A stretch of DNA of 45,143 nt from DASZZY01 sp036260395 (GCA_036260395.1 DASZZY010000092.1:1-45143); one strand, 5' to 3'. Numbered from the stretch's first letter, positions 23,851 through 31,807 are shown. The notes: a model not told the origin generated them from the letters alone. Program-made: numbers and translations.

Positions 23851-26211
23851 GTGAACCCGATGGCGGAGCTGCTGAGGGAAGCCGCGCGCCAGGCGCTTCC
23901 CCCGGTGGAGGGCGAGATCGCCGGGCCCGTCCGCGAGCCGGTCGAGGTCATGCGCGACCGGTGGGGCGTCCCCCACATCTACGCGTCGAACCTCGACGAC
24001 CTGTTCTTCGCCCAGGGCTACGTGGTCGCCTCGGAGCGGCTGTTCCAGCTCGAGCTCCTGGTCCGGATCGGCATGGGCCGGCTCTCCGAGCTCTTCAGCG
24101 AGCTGACGCTCCCCATCGACCGGTTCGTCCGGACCGTCGGGTGGAACCGCGCCGCCCGCCGGTTCGCCGAGCGGTGGGACGACCGCTCGCGAGAGATGTC
24201 GGCGGCGTTCAGCGCCGGCCTCCGCCACTGGGTGGCGACCATGCCGGCCAAGCCGGTCGAGTACCAGGTGCTCGACGCCGAGCCCTGGGCCCCCGACGAC
24301 GAGGAGGCCGCCGTGGGGGGCGCCGCCGGGGGCATCCTCCTGGCCTGGTCGCTGTCGCGGAACTGGGACCACGAGCTCCTGCGGGCCGAGATCGCCGAAC
24401 GGCTCGGCGTCGACGCCATGCGCGAGCTGTTCCCCGACCTGGACACCGAGGCGCCCATCGCGGTGGCCGGCAAGGAGGCAGGGCCCGACCGCATCGCGCT
24501 CCTCCGCGACGCGATCCTGCCGCCCGCCGGCCAGGGATCCAACAACTGGGTGGTGGCCGGGTCGCGGACGGAGTCGGGGAAGCCGCTGCTGGCCAACGAC
24601 CCCCACCTGGCGGTGGCGTTCCCGTCGGTGTGGTTCGAGTGCCACCTGTCGGCGCCGGGGATCGACGTGCGGGGCGTCACGCTGCCGTTCGCCCCGGGCG
24701 TGGTCATCGGGCACAACGACCGGATCGCCTGGGGGTTCACGAACACCGAGGGCGACGTCCAGGACCTGTACCTCGAGCGGCTCTCGGAGGACGGAACGCA
24801 AATGGAGTACCGGGGCGGCTGGGAGCCGCTCGCCACCCACCGCGAGGAGATCGCGGTCCGGGGACACGAGGAGCCGGAGATCCTCGAGGTCCGCGAGAGC
24901 CGCCACGGCCCCCTGCTGGATGCCTACATGATCGGGATCGCGGACCCCGTGGTGATCGAGGGCGGGATCAAGCGAAGTTACGCGCTCCGGTGGGTGGCCG
25001 CCGACCACGCCGTCCAGCCCTCGACCGTCCTGAACCTGAACACCGCGCGGAACTGGGACGAGTTCCGGGAGGCGGTCCGCGGCTGGGAGTGCCCCGGCCA
25101 GAACATGGTCTACGCCGACGTCGACGGCAACATCGGGTACCAGTGCACCGGCCTGTACCCGCTGCGGCGGTCCGGTGACGGGACCGTCCCGGTCCCCGGG
25201 TGGACCGACGAGTACGAGTGGGACGGGTGGGTGCCGTTCGACGATCTCCCGCGGGCCTACAACCCCGACGAGGGGTTCCTGTGCACGGCCAACAACAAGA
25301 TCCACGACGACGCCTACCCGTACGACCTGGGGCGGGACTTCCTGCCGCCGTTCCGCGTGCGGCGGATCGCCCAGCTGATCACCGAGCGCGAGCGCCACAC
25401 CGCCGAGACGTTCCGCGCCATGCAGACCGACACCGTCTCGCTGCCGGCCGAGGCGATCGTCCCCCACCTGGTCGGGATCGAGCCGGCCGACGACCGCCAG
25501 AAGCAGGCCCTGGCGCTGCTGGGCGAATGGGACCGTGACGTCCGCCCGGATTCGGCCGCCGCGGCGCTGTACGAGGTGTGGTGCGAGCACGTCGCCCGGC
25601 TCATCCTCCAGCCGCTGCTCGGCGATGAGCTGTTCACGCACTTCCACGGGCGGCGGCAGTGGACGAACGCCTTCCAGTACCAGGTGCTCCCCACGATCCT
25701 CCGGTTCCCCACCGCGCGGTGGTTCGGCGGCAACGGCGCCGCGGCCCGCGACGACCTCCTGCGGCGAGCGCTCGACGGGGCCCTCGACGAGCTGGCCGCC
25801 CGCCTCGGCGACGACCCCTCCACCTGGCGGTGGGGCGCGCTGCACCGCGCGACGTTCGCCGGCCGGCTGGCGCTGATCCCCGACCTCGCCGAGCTGTTCA
25901 CTGGCGGCGTGGTGGAGCTGGGAGGCGACGAGCAGACCCTCCTCCAGGGCAACTTCGAGCCGGGGGCCGGCTACGACGTGTCGGTGTGCCCCTCGTGGCG
26001 GCAGGTCGTCGATCTCGGGGACCTCGACGCCTCCGCCGCCGTCTTCCCCGGCGGGCAGTCCGGCAATCCGGCCAGCCCCCACTTCGCCGACCAGCTCGAG
26101 CTGTGGGGGCGCGGGGAGCTCCACCCGATGCCGTTCAGTCGCGGCGCGGTCGAGGCCGCGGCGGACGCGATGCTCAGGCTGGTTCCCGGCCGGGATCCCG
26201 GCGGCGGCTAG
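23851..26211 (+). CDS. Penicillin acylase (penicillin amidase) family Ntn hydrolase
   Basis: Members are made as a precursor that cleaves itself so that a Ser becomes the N-terminal nucleophile; they hydrolyse penicillins, acyl-homoserine lactones or other N-acyl amides. From GTG 23851 (AGGAG 7 nt upstream) the protein has 786 residues. The alpha part begins with VMRDRWGVPHIYA; the autocleavage/nucleophile motif is GQGSNNW with Ser230; then come NDPHL, FEC and GHNDRIAWGFTN, where the family has its oxyanion and catalytic Asn residues. No signal peptide is visible: the N-terminus is polar (MAELLREAARQALPP), although most characterised relatives are exported. It may act in the cytoplasm. Its stop overlaps the opposite AlaX gene by 4 nt. 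Confidence 0.88.
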   Translation: MNPMAELLREAARQALPPVEGEIAGPVREPVEVMRDRWGVPHIYASNLDDLFFAQGYVVASERLFQLELLVRIGMGRLSELFSELTLPIDRFVRTVGWNRAARRFAERWDDRSREMSAAFSAGLRHWVATMPAKPVEYQVLDAEPWAPDDEEAAVGGAAGGILLAWSLSRNWDHELLRAEIAERLGVDAMRELFPDLDTEAPIAVAGKEAGPDRIALLRDAILPPAGQGSNNWVVAGSRTESGKPLLANDPHLAVAFPSVWFECHLSAPGIDVRGVTLPFAPGVVIGHNDRIAWGFTNTEGDVQDLYLERLSEDGTQMEYRGGWEPLATHREEIAVRGHEEPEILEVRESRHGPLLDAYMIGIADPVVIEGGIKRSYALRWVAADHAVQPSTVLNLNTARNWDEFREAVRGWECPGQNMVYADVDGNIGYQCTGLYPLRRSGDGTVPVPGWTDEYEWDGWVPFDDLPRAYNPDEGFLCTANNKIHDDAYPYDLGRDFLPPFRVRRIAQLITERERHTAETFRAMQTDTVSLPAEAIVPHLVGIEPADDRQKQALALLGEWDRDVRPDSAAAALYEVWCEHVARLILQPLLGDELFTHFHGRRQWTNAFQYQVLPTILRFPTARWFGGNGAAARDDLLRRALDGALDELAARLGDDPSTWRWGALHRATFAGRLALIPDLAELFTGGVVELGGDEQTLLQGNFEPGAGYDVSVCPSWRQVVDLGDLDASAAVFPGGQSGNPASPHFADQLELWGRGELHPMPFSRGAVEAAADAMLRLVPGRDPGGG

Positions 26212-26933
26212 GGAACGGGGCCCGCGTCCGCCAGGGCGATCCGCATGCGCTTGAAGCCCCGACCCTTGTTGTCCGTCTTCGTGACGCGGACGAGGCCGAC
26301 CTCGGCGGTGCTCCGGACGTGCGTGCCGCCGTCCGCCTGGCGGTCGAGGCCGATGATCTCCACGACCCGGATGGGGTCGACGTGCTCGGGGATGAGGTTG
26401 ACCTTCGTCCGGATGAGGTCGGGGTCGGCGAGGGCCTCCGCCCGGGGGAGGAACCGGATCTCGACGGGACGGCCCTCGGCCAGCTCCCGGTTCAGCCGCT
26501 CCTCCACCTGCCGGCCGAACTCCGCGGTGATCCCATCGAGCTCGAAGTCCATCCGGGCGGCGCCGGGATCCATGTTGCCGCCGGTCACCTTGGCCCCGAA
26601 GTCCCGCCACACGATCGCCGACAGCGCATGGAGCGCCGTGTGCGTCCGCATCACGAGGTGCCGCCGGGCCCAGTCGATCTCCGCGTCGACCTCCGTCCCC
26701 GGCGGCGGCGGCTCCCCCTCCACCAGGTGCACCGGGGTGCCGCCGTGCCGGACGGTATCGGCCACCCGCGCCTCGCCGCCGGCCCACCGCAGCGTCCCCA
26801 CGTCGCCCGGCTGCCCGCCCCCCCGAGCGTAGAACGGCGTCGCGTCCAGGACCACGCCCTCGGGCCGGACCTCCACGACCCGCGCCCGCGCGCCACGGAC
26901 GTACGCGTCGGTGGCCGCCAGCTCCTCCACCAC
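26208..26933 (-). CDS. AlaX-type alanyl-tRNA editing protein
   Basis: AlaX proteins are free-standing relatives of the AlaRS editing domain and deacylate mischarged Ser- or Gly-tRNA(Ala). The 241-residue product has the beta-barrel start FYARGGGQPGDVG, the zinc motif HTALH (His98, His102) and late QADGGTH (His205). In AlaRS the last motif is CGGTH; here the Cys position is Asp201, so zinc coordination or activity may differ. Residues 176-200 (KVNLIPEHVDPIRVVEI) are typical of AlaX-M forms. The GTG start at 26933 shares its G with the stop of an upstream small membrane-protein gene. It is convergent with the acylase gene. Confidence 0.85.
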   Translation of the reverse strand: MVEELAATDAYVRGARARVVEVRPEGVVLDATPFYARGGGQPGDVGTLRWAGGEARVADTVRHGGTPVHLVEGEPPPPGTEVDAEIDWARRHLVMRTHTALHALSAIVWRDFGAKVTGGNMDPGAARMDFELDGITAEFGRQVEERLNRELAEGRPVEIRFLPRAEALADPDLIRTKVNLIPEHVDPIRVVEIIGLDRQADGGTHVRSTAEVGLVRVTKTDNKGRGFKRMRIALADAGPVP

Positions 26934-27082
26934 TAGAACATCCCGCCGCCGAGCTCGAACACCGAGTCCAGGTAGAAGAACAGGACGCCGAGCCCGACGA
27001 CGACCACCACCACGACCAGCAGCCAGTACACGACCGCCAGCAGCGGGTTGTGCGGCTGGTACCGGCGCAGGAACGCGATCAC
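26933..27082 (-). CDS. Small single-pass membrane protein, unknown
   Basis: A 49-residue open frame ends in TAG overlapping the GTG of the AlaX gene, which suggests coupled translation. From GTG 27082 it reads IAFLRRYQPHNP, then a very hydrophobic helix of about 24 residues containing seven consecutive Val and GVLFFYLDSVF, ending GGGMF. No ribosome site precedes the GTG and the frame is open further upstream, so the start is uncertain. The composition is that of a genuine membrane protein. It runs divergently from crgA. Confidence 0.45.
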   Translation of the reverse strand: MIAFLRRYQPHNPLLAVVYWLLVVVVVVVGLGVLFFYLDSVFELGGGMF

Positions 27083-27147
27083 CGCGCCGGCGCCGGGCGG
27101 GAACGAGTGGTCACGGTCGGTATGATAGGAGCCTGGCAGGAGGCCCC

Positions 27148-27378
27148 GTGCCGAAGTCCAAGTCGAAGCGAACCCGATACCAGCCGCCCCCCAAGCCCAA
27201 GCCGAAGCCCAGCCCGCCGTGGCTCGGGCCCTCCATCCTCGTCATCCTGTTCGGCGGCGTGCTCGTGATCGTCCTCAACTACCTCAACCTGATGCCCGGC
27301 GGCTCCAGCAACCTGTGGCTGTGGACGGGCCTCGGCGCGATCGCCCTGGGCTTCGCCGCCGCTACCCAGTGGCGCTAA
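27148..27378 (+). CDS. crgA: Cell division protein CrgA
   Basis: CrgA is a small actinobacterial divisome membrane protein that helps assemble FtsZ-ring partners and septal PBPs. The 76-residue product has the family layout: an N-terminal basic cytoplasmic tail beginning PKSKSKR, a Pro/Lys-rich stretch, a first helix (about 27-44, GPSILVILFGGVLVIVLNY), a short loop (LMPGGSSN), and a second helix ending in AATQWR, where the mycobacterial protein ends MRWH. GTG 27148 has a strong AGGAGG ribosome site; TATGAT at 27121 may be the -10. It is downstream of pknB on the same strand, as the relative order in mycobacteria predicts. Confidence 0.9.
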   Translation: MPKSKSKRTRYQPPPKPKPKPSPPWLGPSILVILFGGVLVIVLNYLNLMPGGSSNLWLWTGLGAIALGFAAATQWR

Positions 27379-27392
27379 TCACACCGCCGTAA

Positions 27393-27424
27393 TTATCCCC
27401 AGGGAAGTCCACAACTGTGGATTC
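27393..27424. promoter_or_regulatory. Palindrome with DnaA-box-like half-sites upstream of the FmdB gene
   Basis: A short A/T-richer patch holds TTATCCCCA (27393-27401) and the inverted repeat TCCACA-ac-TGTGGA (27408-27421). Each half, extended outward, gives AAGTCCACA or GAATCCACA, seven of nine matches to TTATCCACA/TTGTCCACA DnaA boxes. The palindrome also covers the -35 position for a TACGCT -10 (27431-27436). It is a possible DnaA or repressor site. Confidence 0.35.
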
Positions 27425-27430
27425 CGACGA

Positions 27431-27436
27431 TACGCT
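27431..27436 (+). promoter_or_regulatory. -10 element, leaderless start for the FmdB-type gene
   Basis: TACGCT ends 6 nt before GTG 27443, so transcription probably starts on the start codon. No ribosome binding site is present in between. Confidence 0.4.
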
Positions 27437-27442
27437 GGGCCG

Positions 27443-27691
27443 GTGCCGGTCTACGAGTACCGCTGCCGGACCTGCGGCCACGGCCTCGAGGAGGTCCAGC
27501 GCATGGGCGCGGGGCCACCGGGGCCCTGCCCGCGCTGCGGTGGCGAGCTCCGCCGGGTCTACGGCCGGGTCGGCGTGCGGTTCTCGGGCTGGGGGTTCTC
27601 CTCGACGGACTCGCTGCTGCCGGAGGACCGCCCGAGGAAGGACTTCCGCAAGCTCAGGGAGAAGGCCGAGGAGCTCACCGACTCGGACTGA
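27443..27691 (+). CDS. FmdB-family putative regulatory zinc-ribbon protein
   Basis: This is an 82-residue protein starting MPVYEYRCRTCG with a second CPRCG, the four-Cys zinc ribbon of the FmdB/CxxC_CxxC_SSSS family. The conserved FSGWGFSSTDS, typical of the Ser-rich segment, comes after the ribbon, followed by a charged helix. The family is named after a formamidase-operon regulator, but its role is generally unknown. The gene stands alone between crgA and a convergent cupredoxin gene and appears to have its own leaderless promoter. Confidence 0.85.
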   Translation: MPVYEYRCRTCGHGLEEVQRMGAGPPGPCPRCGGELRRVYGRVGVRFSGWGFSSTDSLLPEDRPRKDFRKLREKAEELTDSD

Positions 27692-27700
27692 GCCACTCGC

Positions 27701-28114
27701 TCAGGTGGCCACCAGGGCGCCCAGCATCCCGCGGGCGCGATGGAAGCGGCAGAAGAAGACGGTGGACCCGGACTCCGGGAACGCCACGACCAGCGTCGTC
27801 GCGGCCCCCGGCTCCAGGTCCTCGTCGATCCGCAGTCCCGGGATGCTGATGTTGTGCCGGACGGAGCCGACGTTCCGGACCTCGACGTCGCGATCCAGCC
27901 CCACCGCCCCGGTGAGGACGGTCGGCGCGAAGAAGTAGTCCCCGGCCTCCACGACGACCTCGCCTCCCGGCCCAACGTGGAGGCTGCCTCGGTCGTTCGC
28001 CACCTCGCCGTCCACGGCCACGGTGCCCGCCGGCTGGCGGGCCGGGGCCGGATCCTCCCCGCCCCGGCACGCCGACGCCACCAGCAGGATCGCGGCCGCC
28101 GCGCGAAGGGCCAT
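27701..28114 (-). CDS. Cupredoxin lipoprotein
   Basis: A 137-residue blue-copper-type protein. The signal ends LVASAC, an acceptable lipobox, so it is likely lipid-anchored outside the membrane. The copper ligands of a type 1 site can be placed: His in VRHNISI, then Cys and His in FFCRFH, and Met in ARGMLG. Such proteins carry single electrons or store copper. ATG 28114 is used. It follows a TM/zinc-ribbon gene on the same strand (5 nt gap) and thiolase further upstream, possibly as an operon. Two more cupredoxin lipoprotein genes lie at 34521-35674. Confidence 0.82.
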   Translation of the reverse strand: MALRAAAAILLVASACRGGEDPAPARQPAGTVAVDGEVANDRGSLHVGPGGEVVVEAGDYFFAPTVLTGAVGLDRDVEVRNVGSVRHNISIPGLRIDEDLEPGAATTLVVAFPESGSTVFFCRFHRARGMLGALVAT

Positions 28115-28119
28115 CCCCC

Positions 28120-28380
28120 TCAGCCGGGGGCCCCGCGTCCCGCCGAGGGCCTCCGCTCCACCCGCATCGGCTCCCCGCAGTGCCGGGGCACCTGGAGCTC
28201 GCCGATGCGCTCGACCCGGAACTCGGTCCCGCACTCGCCGCACACGAAGTAGACGTCGAGGTCGGCGACGTCCTCCGGCTCCTGCTCCTCGGGGGGCCGC
28301 CCGGAGGCCACGGCCCGGAACACCCATACGCCGATGGCGGCGATGGCCAGCCCGATCAGGACCGCGAAGAGGACGCGCAC
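28120..28380 (-). CDS. Membrane-anchored zinc-ribbon protein, unknown
   Basis: This 86-residue protein (GTG start at 28380) has an N-terminal membrane helix (residues 3-24, VLFAVLIGLAIAAIGVWVF), an acidic linker, then a likely metal-binding motif CGECG with a later HCGEP, the usual four-ligand pattern of a small zinc ribbon. The rest is basic. I do not know the family. It lies 39 nt downstream of the thiolase and 5 nt upstream of the cupredoxin on the same strand, so all three may be co-transcribed. Confidence 0.65.
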   Translation of the reverse strand: MRVLFAVLIGLAIAAIGVWVFRAVASGRPPEEQEPEDVADLDVYFVCGECGTEFRVERIGELQVPRHCGEPMRVERRPSAGRGAPG

Positions 28381-28419
28381 GGACCGAGTAAACCACCCTC
28401 GGCCGGGAGCGGGCCGGGG

Positions 28420-29592
28420 CTAGAGGCGCTCGATGATCGTGGCGTTGGCCTCGCCGCCGCCCTCGCACATCGTCTGGAGGCCGTAGCGGCCGGCGCGGCG
28501 CTCCAGCTCGTGGAGCAGGGTGGCCATCAGCTTGGCCCCGCTGGCGCCGAGCGGGTGCCCGAGGGCGATCGCTCCCCCGTTCGGGTTCACGTGCTCCTCG
28601 AACCAGTCGTCGGGGATCTCGAGCTCCTTCTTCCAGGCCAGGACCACGGAGGCGAAGGCCTCGTTGATCTCGACGGCATCGATGTCCTCGAGCTCGAGGC
28701 CGGCCTTGTCCAGGGCCTTCCGCGTTGCCGGGATGACGCCGGTGAGCATCGTGATCGGATCCACCCCGGCGAGCGCGAACGAGTGGAACCGGGCCCTGGG
28801 CCGCAGCCCCAGCTCCTCGGCCTTCTCCCGGGAGGCGATGACCACCGCCGACGCCCCATCGGAGATCTGGCTGGAGTTCCCGGCGGTCACCACGCCGCCG
28901 TCCTTGAAGGGGGTGGGCAGGGCGGCCATCTTCTCGCGGTTCACGGGGTACCGGATGCCCTCGTCGTGCTCGAACAGCTCCGACCCGTTCTCGCCCTCGA
29001 CCTTGATCGGCAGGACCTCGTCCTGGAACCGCCCCTCGTCGCGGGCGGCGGCGGCCCGCTGGTGGCTGCGGGCGCCGAAGTCGTCGAGCTGCTCGCGCGA
29101 CAGCCCCCAGCGCTCGGCGATGATCTCCGCGCTGATCCCCTGCGGGACCAGGCCGCCCTCGTAGCGGTCCATCAGCCGCTGGCTGAACGGGAAGCCGGGC
29201 CCCTGCTGGGCGGTGATCCCCATCGGCACCCGGGTCATGTGCTCGATCCCGCTGGCGATGACCAGGTCGTAGGCACCCGCCATCACGCCCTGCGCCGCGA
29301 AGTGCGCGGACTGCTGGCTCGAGCCGCACTGGCGGTCGATGGTGACCGCCGGGACCTCCTCGGGGAGCCCGGCGGCCAGCCAGGCGTTGCGGGCGATGTT
29401 GATGCCCTGCTCGCCGGTCTGAGAGACGCAGCCGGTGATGTTGTCCTCCACCTGGGACGGGTCGATCCCGGTCCGCTCGACGGCGGCCTTCAGGACCTCG
29501 GCCAGGAGGTCGACGGGGTGCCAGCCGGCGAGCTTCCCGTTCTTCCGGCCCACGGGTGTCCGCACGGCATCGACGATGACGGCTTCACGCAT
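28420..29592 (-). CDS. Acetyl-CoA acyltransferase (thiolase)
   Basis: The enzyme cleaves 3-ketoacyl-CoA with CoA in the last step of beta-oxidation. The 390-residue protein is of normal length. The nucleophile is Cys89 in DRQCGSSQQ; NEAFAS carries the conserved Asn; His346 is in ALGHPLGASG; and the second catalytic Cys376 is in MCEGGGEANAT. The motif variants (Glu after each MC and GGG) are like the actinobacterial FadA/steroid-thiolase group rather than biosynthetic acetyl-CoA acetyltransferases. A strong GGAGGAG ribosome site precedes ATG 29592, and a TetR-like inverted repeat lies 25-36 bp upstream. The partners FadD and EtfBA are encoded in the window; acyl-CoA dehydrogenase and hydratase are not. 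Confidence 0.9.
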   Translation of the reverse strand: MREAVIVDAVRTPVGRKNGKLAGWHPVDLLAEVLKAAVERTGIDPSQVEDNITGCVSQTGEQGINIARNAWLAAGLPEEVPAVTIDRQCGSSQQSAHFAAQGVMAGAYDLVIASGIEHMTRVPMGITAQQGPGFPFSQRLMDRYEGGLVPQGISAEIIAERWGLSREQLDDFGARSHQRAAAARDEGRFQDEVLPIKVEGENGSELFEHDEGIRYPVNREKMAALPTPFKDGGVVTAGNSSQISDGASAVVIASREKAEELGLRPRARFHSFALAGVDPITMLTGVIPATRKALDKAGLELEDIDAVEINEAFASVVLAWKKELEIPDDWFEEHVNPNGGAIALGHPLGASGAKLMATLLHELERRAGRYGLQTMCEGGGEANATIIERL

Positions 29593-29616
29593 GACGGGCT
29601 CCTCCGGTCGGCTACC

Positions 29617-29628
29617 TACCGCTCGGTA
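29617..29628. promoter_or_regulatory. Inverted repeat, TetR-type operator candidate for thiolase
   Basis: TACCG-ct-CGGTA is a perfect 5-2-5 palindrome, 25-36 bp before the thiolase start, where a repressor would block a promoter. On the minus strand it continues as CGGTAGGT, a string also found upstream of etfB. Confidence 0.45.
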
Positions 29629-29709
29629 ACTTACAGCTCAGTCTACGCGCGCGGCCGTCCGTCGTCAACGCGGCGGACGCCGCCAGCTCGGTCATTCCGC
29701 TCGTACTGC

Positions 29710-29738
29710 TTGAGGCAAGCGCAACCGACCCGTATGAT
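29710..29738 (+). promoter_or_regulatory. Promoter with leaderless start for the polysaccharide deacetylase
   Basis: TTGAGG (29710-29715) and TATGAT (29733-29738) are 17 bp apart, the best -35/-10 pair in the window. The -10 ends 6 nt before the GTG at 29745, so the message would be leaderless. No ribosome site is present. Confidence 0.6.
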
Positions 29739-29744
29739 CGCGCG

Positions 29745-31367
29745 GTGCATAGGGGGTGGAGGGGCACGGCCCTGGCGGCCGTCGCCGTCCAGACGCTGTC
29801 GTTCGCCGCGGTCGACCTCGCGCGGCCCGCCCCGGCGTCGGCCACCGGGCACGGCGTGACGATCATCGCCCCCGCGGCCGGCCAGGCGGTCTCGGGCACC
29901 GTCCCGGTCGAGGCCTCCACGATCGGCACCGTCACCAGCGTGGAGTTCGACTGGGCCGTCTCCTCCTCCGGCCCGTGGATCCCGATCGCCACCGACACCG
30001 TGGCCGAGGACGGCTGGACGACGTCCTGGAACACCGCCCCGTACACCGGGCCGGCGGTCGTCCGGGCCACCGCGGTCGAGGCCGTCACCGGGGATCGCCG
30101 GGAGCATGCGGTCGACGTGACCGTCGACAACACGATCGCGACGTTCGACCTGGACGTCTCGCCGACGCCCTTCTCCCCGAACGGCGACGGCCGCAAGGAC
30201 AAGACTCACATCACGATCTCCACCTCGGAGCCGGGCGAGATCCTCGTCGAGCTCCTCGACGACGAGGCGGTGATCCGCACGTGGGAGCGCACGGCGGGCC
30301 CGGGCGAGACGGTGGAGATCAGCTGGAACGGGAAGGTCGAGGCGAAGACCGTCGCCAACGGCGGGTACGACGTGCGAGCCACGCTGACGGAGCCCTCGGG
30401 GCTCCAGCAGGAGGCGTCCCACGGCGTGATCGTCGACACGAAGGCGCCCACCACCAAGTGGCGCTCGATCAAGCCCGAGCCGATCTCCAACCAGCCGATG
30501 ATGCGCTTCAAGTTCACGGTGGCGGACCGGGCCAACGACCTCCCCGTCACGCTCGTCGTTCGCGACCGGGTGGCGAAGGTCGACGAGAAGGACAAGGTGG
30601 TGTCGCCGGGCGCGCGCACGATCCGGTGGCCTCCCCGCTATCCGAACGGGAAGCTGCTGTTCCCCGGCCAGTACGAGGCTCGGCTGATCGCCCACGACGA
30701 CGCCGGCAACGTCCGGCGGACGAAGTGGAAACCGTGGCGCGTGATCCGGAGCGTCAAGGCTCGCGTCTTCACGAGGCTCGGGGGCACCGGGCGGAAGGTG
30801 GCGCTGACCTTCGACGACTGCCACTTCGGGGGCGCGTGGGGCGACATCCTCGACACGCTGGCGGCCCGAGGGGTCGACGCGACGTTCTTCTGCCCCGGCC
30901 AGATGATGGCCGTCCACCCGGGGCTGGTCCGCCGGACGGACAACGGGGGCCATACGATCGCCTCGCACGCCTGGGACCACGCCCTGCTCACCGGGCACTC
31001 CTCCTCGTACACGGCCTCGCGGCTCCGCGACGACGCCCGGGTCGCCTGGCAGATCGCCCGGCAGACCACCGCGCCGTTCTTCCGGCCGCCGTACGGCGCA
31101 TACGACGCGGCCGTCCGGGCCGCCGCCGGCGCCACCGGCCACCCCCGGGTGGTGCTGTGGGACGTGGACCCCCGGGATTGGGAGGCACCCGGCCGGGCGG
31201 CGATCGTCTCTCGCGTGGTCTCCCAGGCCCGACCGGGGAGCATCATCCTCCTGCACACGCTGCCCCAGACGGCGGCGGCGCTGCCGGCCATCATCACCGG
31301 GCTGCGGGCCAGGAACCTGAACCCGGTGGACCTCCCGAACCTCTTCCGCGCGGCGGGGATGCGGTAA
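29745..31367 (+). CDS. Secreted polysaccharide deacetylase with Ig/FlgD-like domains
   Basis: A 540-residue exported protein (signal peptide to about residue 33, ending PASAT). An Ig-like domain comes first (GVTIIAPAAGQAVSGTVPV), then a FlgD-type beta domain (SPTPFSPNGDGRKDKTHI), a third beta region, and a C-terminal NodB-homology domain from about 350. NodB motifs: TFDD with Asp357/Asp358, HAWDH (His408, His412) where the usual H-S/T-x-x-H has Ala in place of Ser/Thr, RPPYG, and IILLHT with the catalytic His. It probably removes N- or O-acetyl groups from peptidoglycan or another cell-wall glycan. It is transcribed from a leaderless promoter and is convergent with a cyclic-nucleotide-binding gene. 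Confidence 0.87.
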   Translation: MHRGWRGTALAAVAVQTLSFAAVDLARPAPASATGHGVTIIAPAAGQAVSGTVPVEASTIGTVTSVEFDWAVSSSGPWIPIATDTVAEDGWTTSWNTAPYTGPAVVRATAVEAVTGDRREHAVDVTVDNTIATFDLDVSPTPFSPNGDGRKDKTHITISTSEPGEILVELLDDEAVIRTWERTAGPGETVEISWNGKVEAKTVANGGYDVRATLTEPSGLQQEASHGVIVDTKAPTTKWRSIKPEPISNQPMMRFKFTVADRANDLPVTLVVRDRVAKVDEKDKVVSPGARTIRWPPRYPNGKLLFPGQYEARLIAHDDAGNVRRTKWKPWRVIRSVKARVFTRLGGTGRKVALTFDDCHFGGAWGDILDTLAARGVDATFFCPGQMMAVHPGLVRRTDNGGHTIASHAWDHALLTGHSSSYTASRLRDDARVAWQIARQTTAPFFRPPYGAYDAAVRAAAGATGHPRVVLWDVDPRDWEAPGRAAIVSRVVSQARPGSIILLHTLPQTAAALPAIITGLRARNLNPVDLPNLFRAAGMR

Positions 31368-31372
31368 CGGCC

Positions 31373-31807
31373 CTACCCGGGCAGGTTCCCGGCGGCGTGC
31401 GGGCCGAACTGCTCCTCGAGCCGCCGGGCCACCACCTCCAGCAGCCGGAGCGCGATCTCCGGCTCGGCCTGGAGGACCCCCCAGAACTCCTCCCGGCGGA
31501 GCGTGAGGCACCGGGCCGGCGCCGTGCACCGAACGGTGGCCAGCGAGGGGCCGCCTCCCAAAAGCCCGATCTCGCCGACGAAGTCCCCCGCCGCCAGGGT
31601 GGCGACCCTCCGGCCGTCTCGCTCCACGACGGCACCGCCATCCAGCAGGAGGTGGAACCGGTAGCCCAGGACGCCCTGCTCGGTGAGCAGCTCGCCCTCG
31701 GCGTGCTCGGTGAGCTCCGCGGCGTCGGCGAAGGCCTGGACCTCCTCCTCCCCGAGCGGCGCGAACAGCGGCACCTTCCGCAGCCGGGCGACGTCGACGT
31801 CCGCCAC
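31373..31807 (-). CDS. Single-domain cyclic-nucleotide-binding protein, altered phosphate-binding motif
   Basis: A 144-residue cNMP-binding beta-roll (LRKVPLFAPLGEEEVQAFADAAE, EGELLTEQGVLGYRFHLLLDGG, AGDFVGEIGLLGGGPSLATV) with no attached helix-turn-helix or enzyme. In CAP/PKA-type domains the phosphate-binding cassette reads FGE..AL....RxA; here the Arg position is Leu (PSLATV), so ordinary cAMP binding is doubtful. A C-terminal helix (RLLEVVARRLEEQF) completes the fold. It lies on the minus strand, upstream of the etf region, and resembles the gene at 33958 that follows etfA. Its role is unknown. Confidence 0.8.
   Translation of the reverse strand: MADVDVARLRKVPLFAPLGEEEVQAFADAAELTEHAEGELLTEQGVLGYRFHLLLDGGAVVERDGRRVATLAAGDFVGEIGLLGGGPSLATVRCTAPARCLTLRREEFWGVLQAEPEIALRLLEVVARRLEEQFGPHAAGNLPG

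Noticed and set aside
23755..26787. 1010-codon minus-strand open frame opposite the penicillin-acylase gene
   Set aside because: Low-complexity antisense of a well-supported Ntn hydrolase; no domain, no ribosome site.
27393..27424. Chromosomal origin (oriC)
   Set aside because: Only three imperfect DnaA-box-like sites in 32 bp, with no larger AT-rich box cluster and no dnaA/dnaN neighbours.
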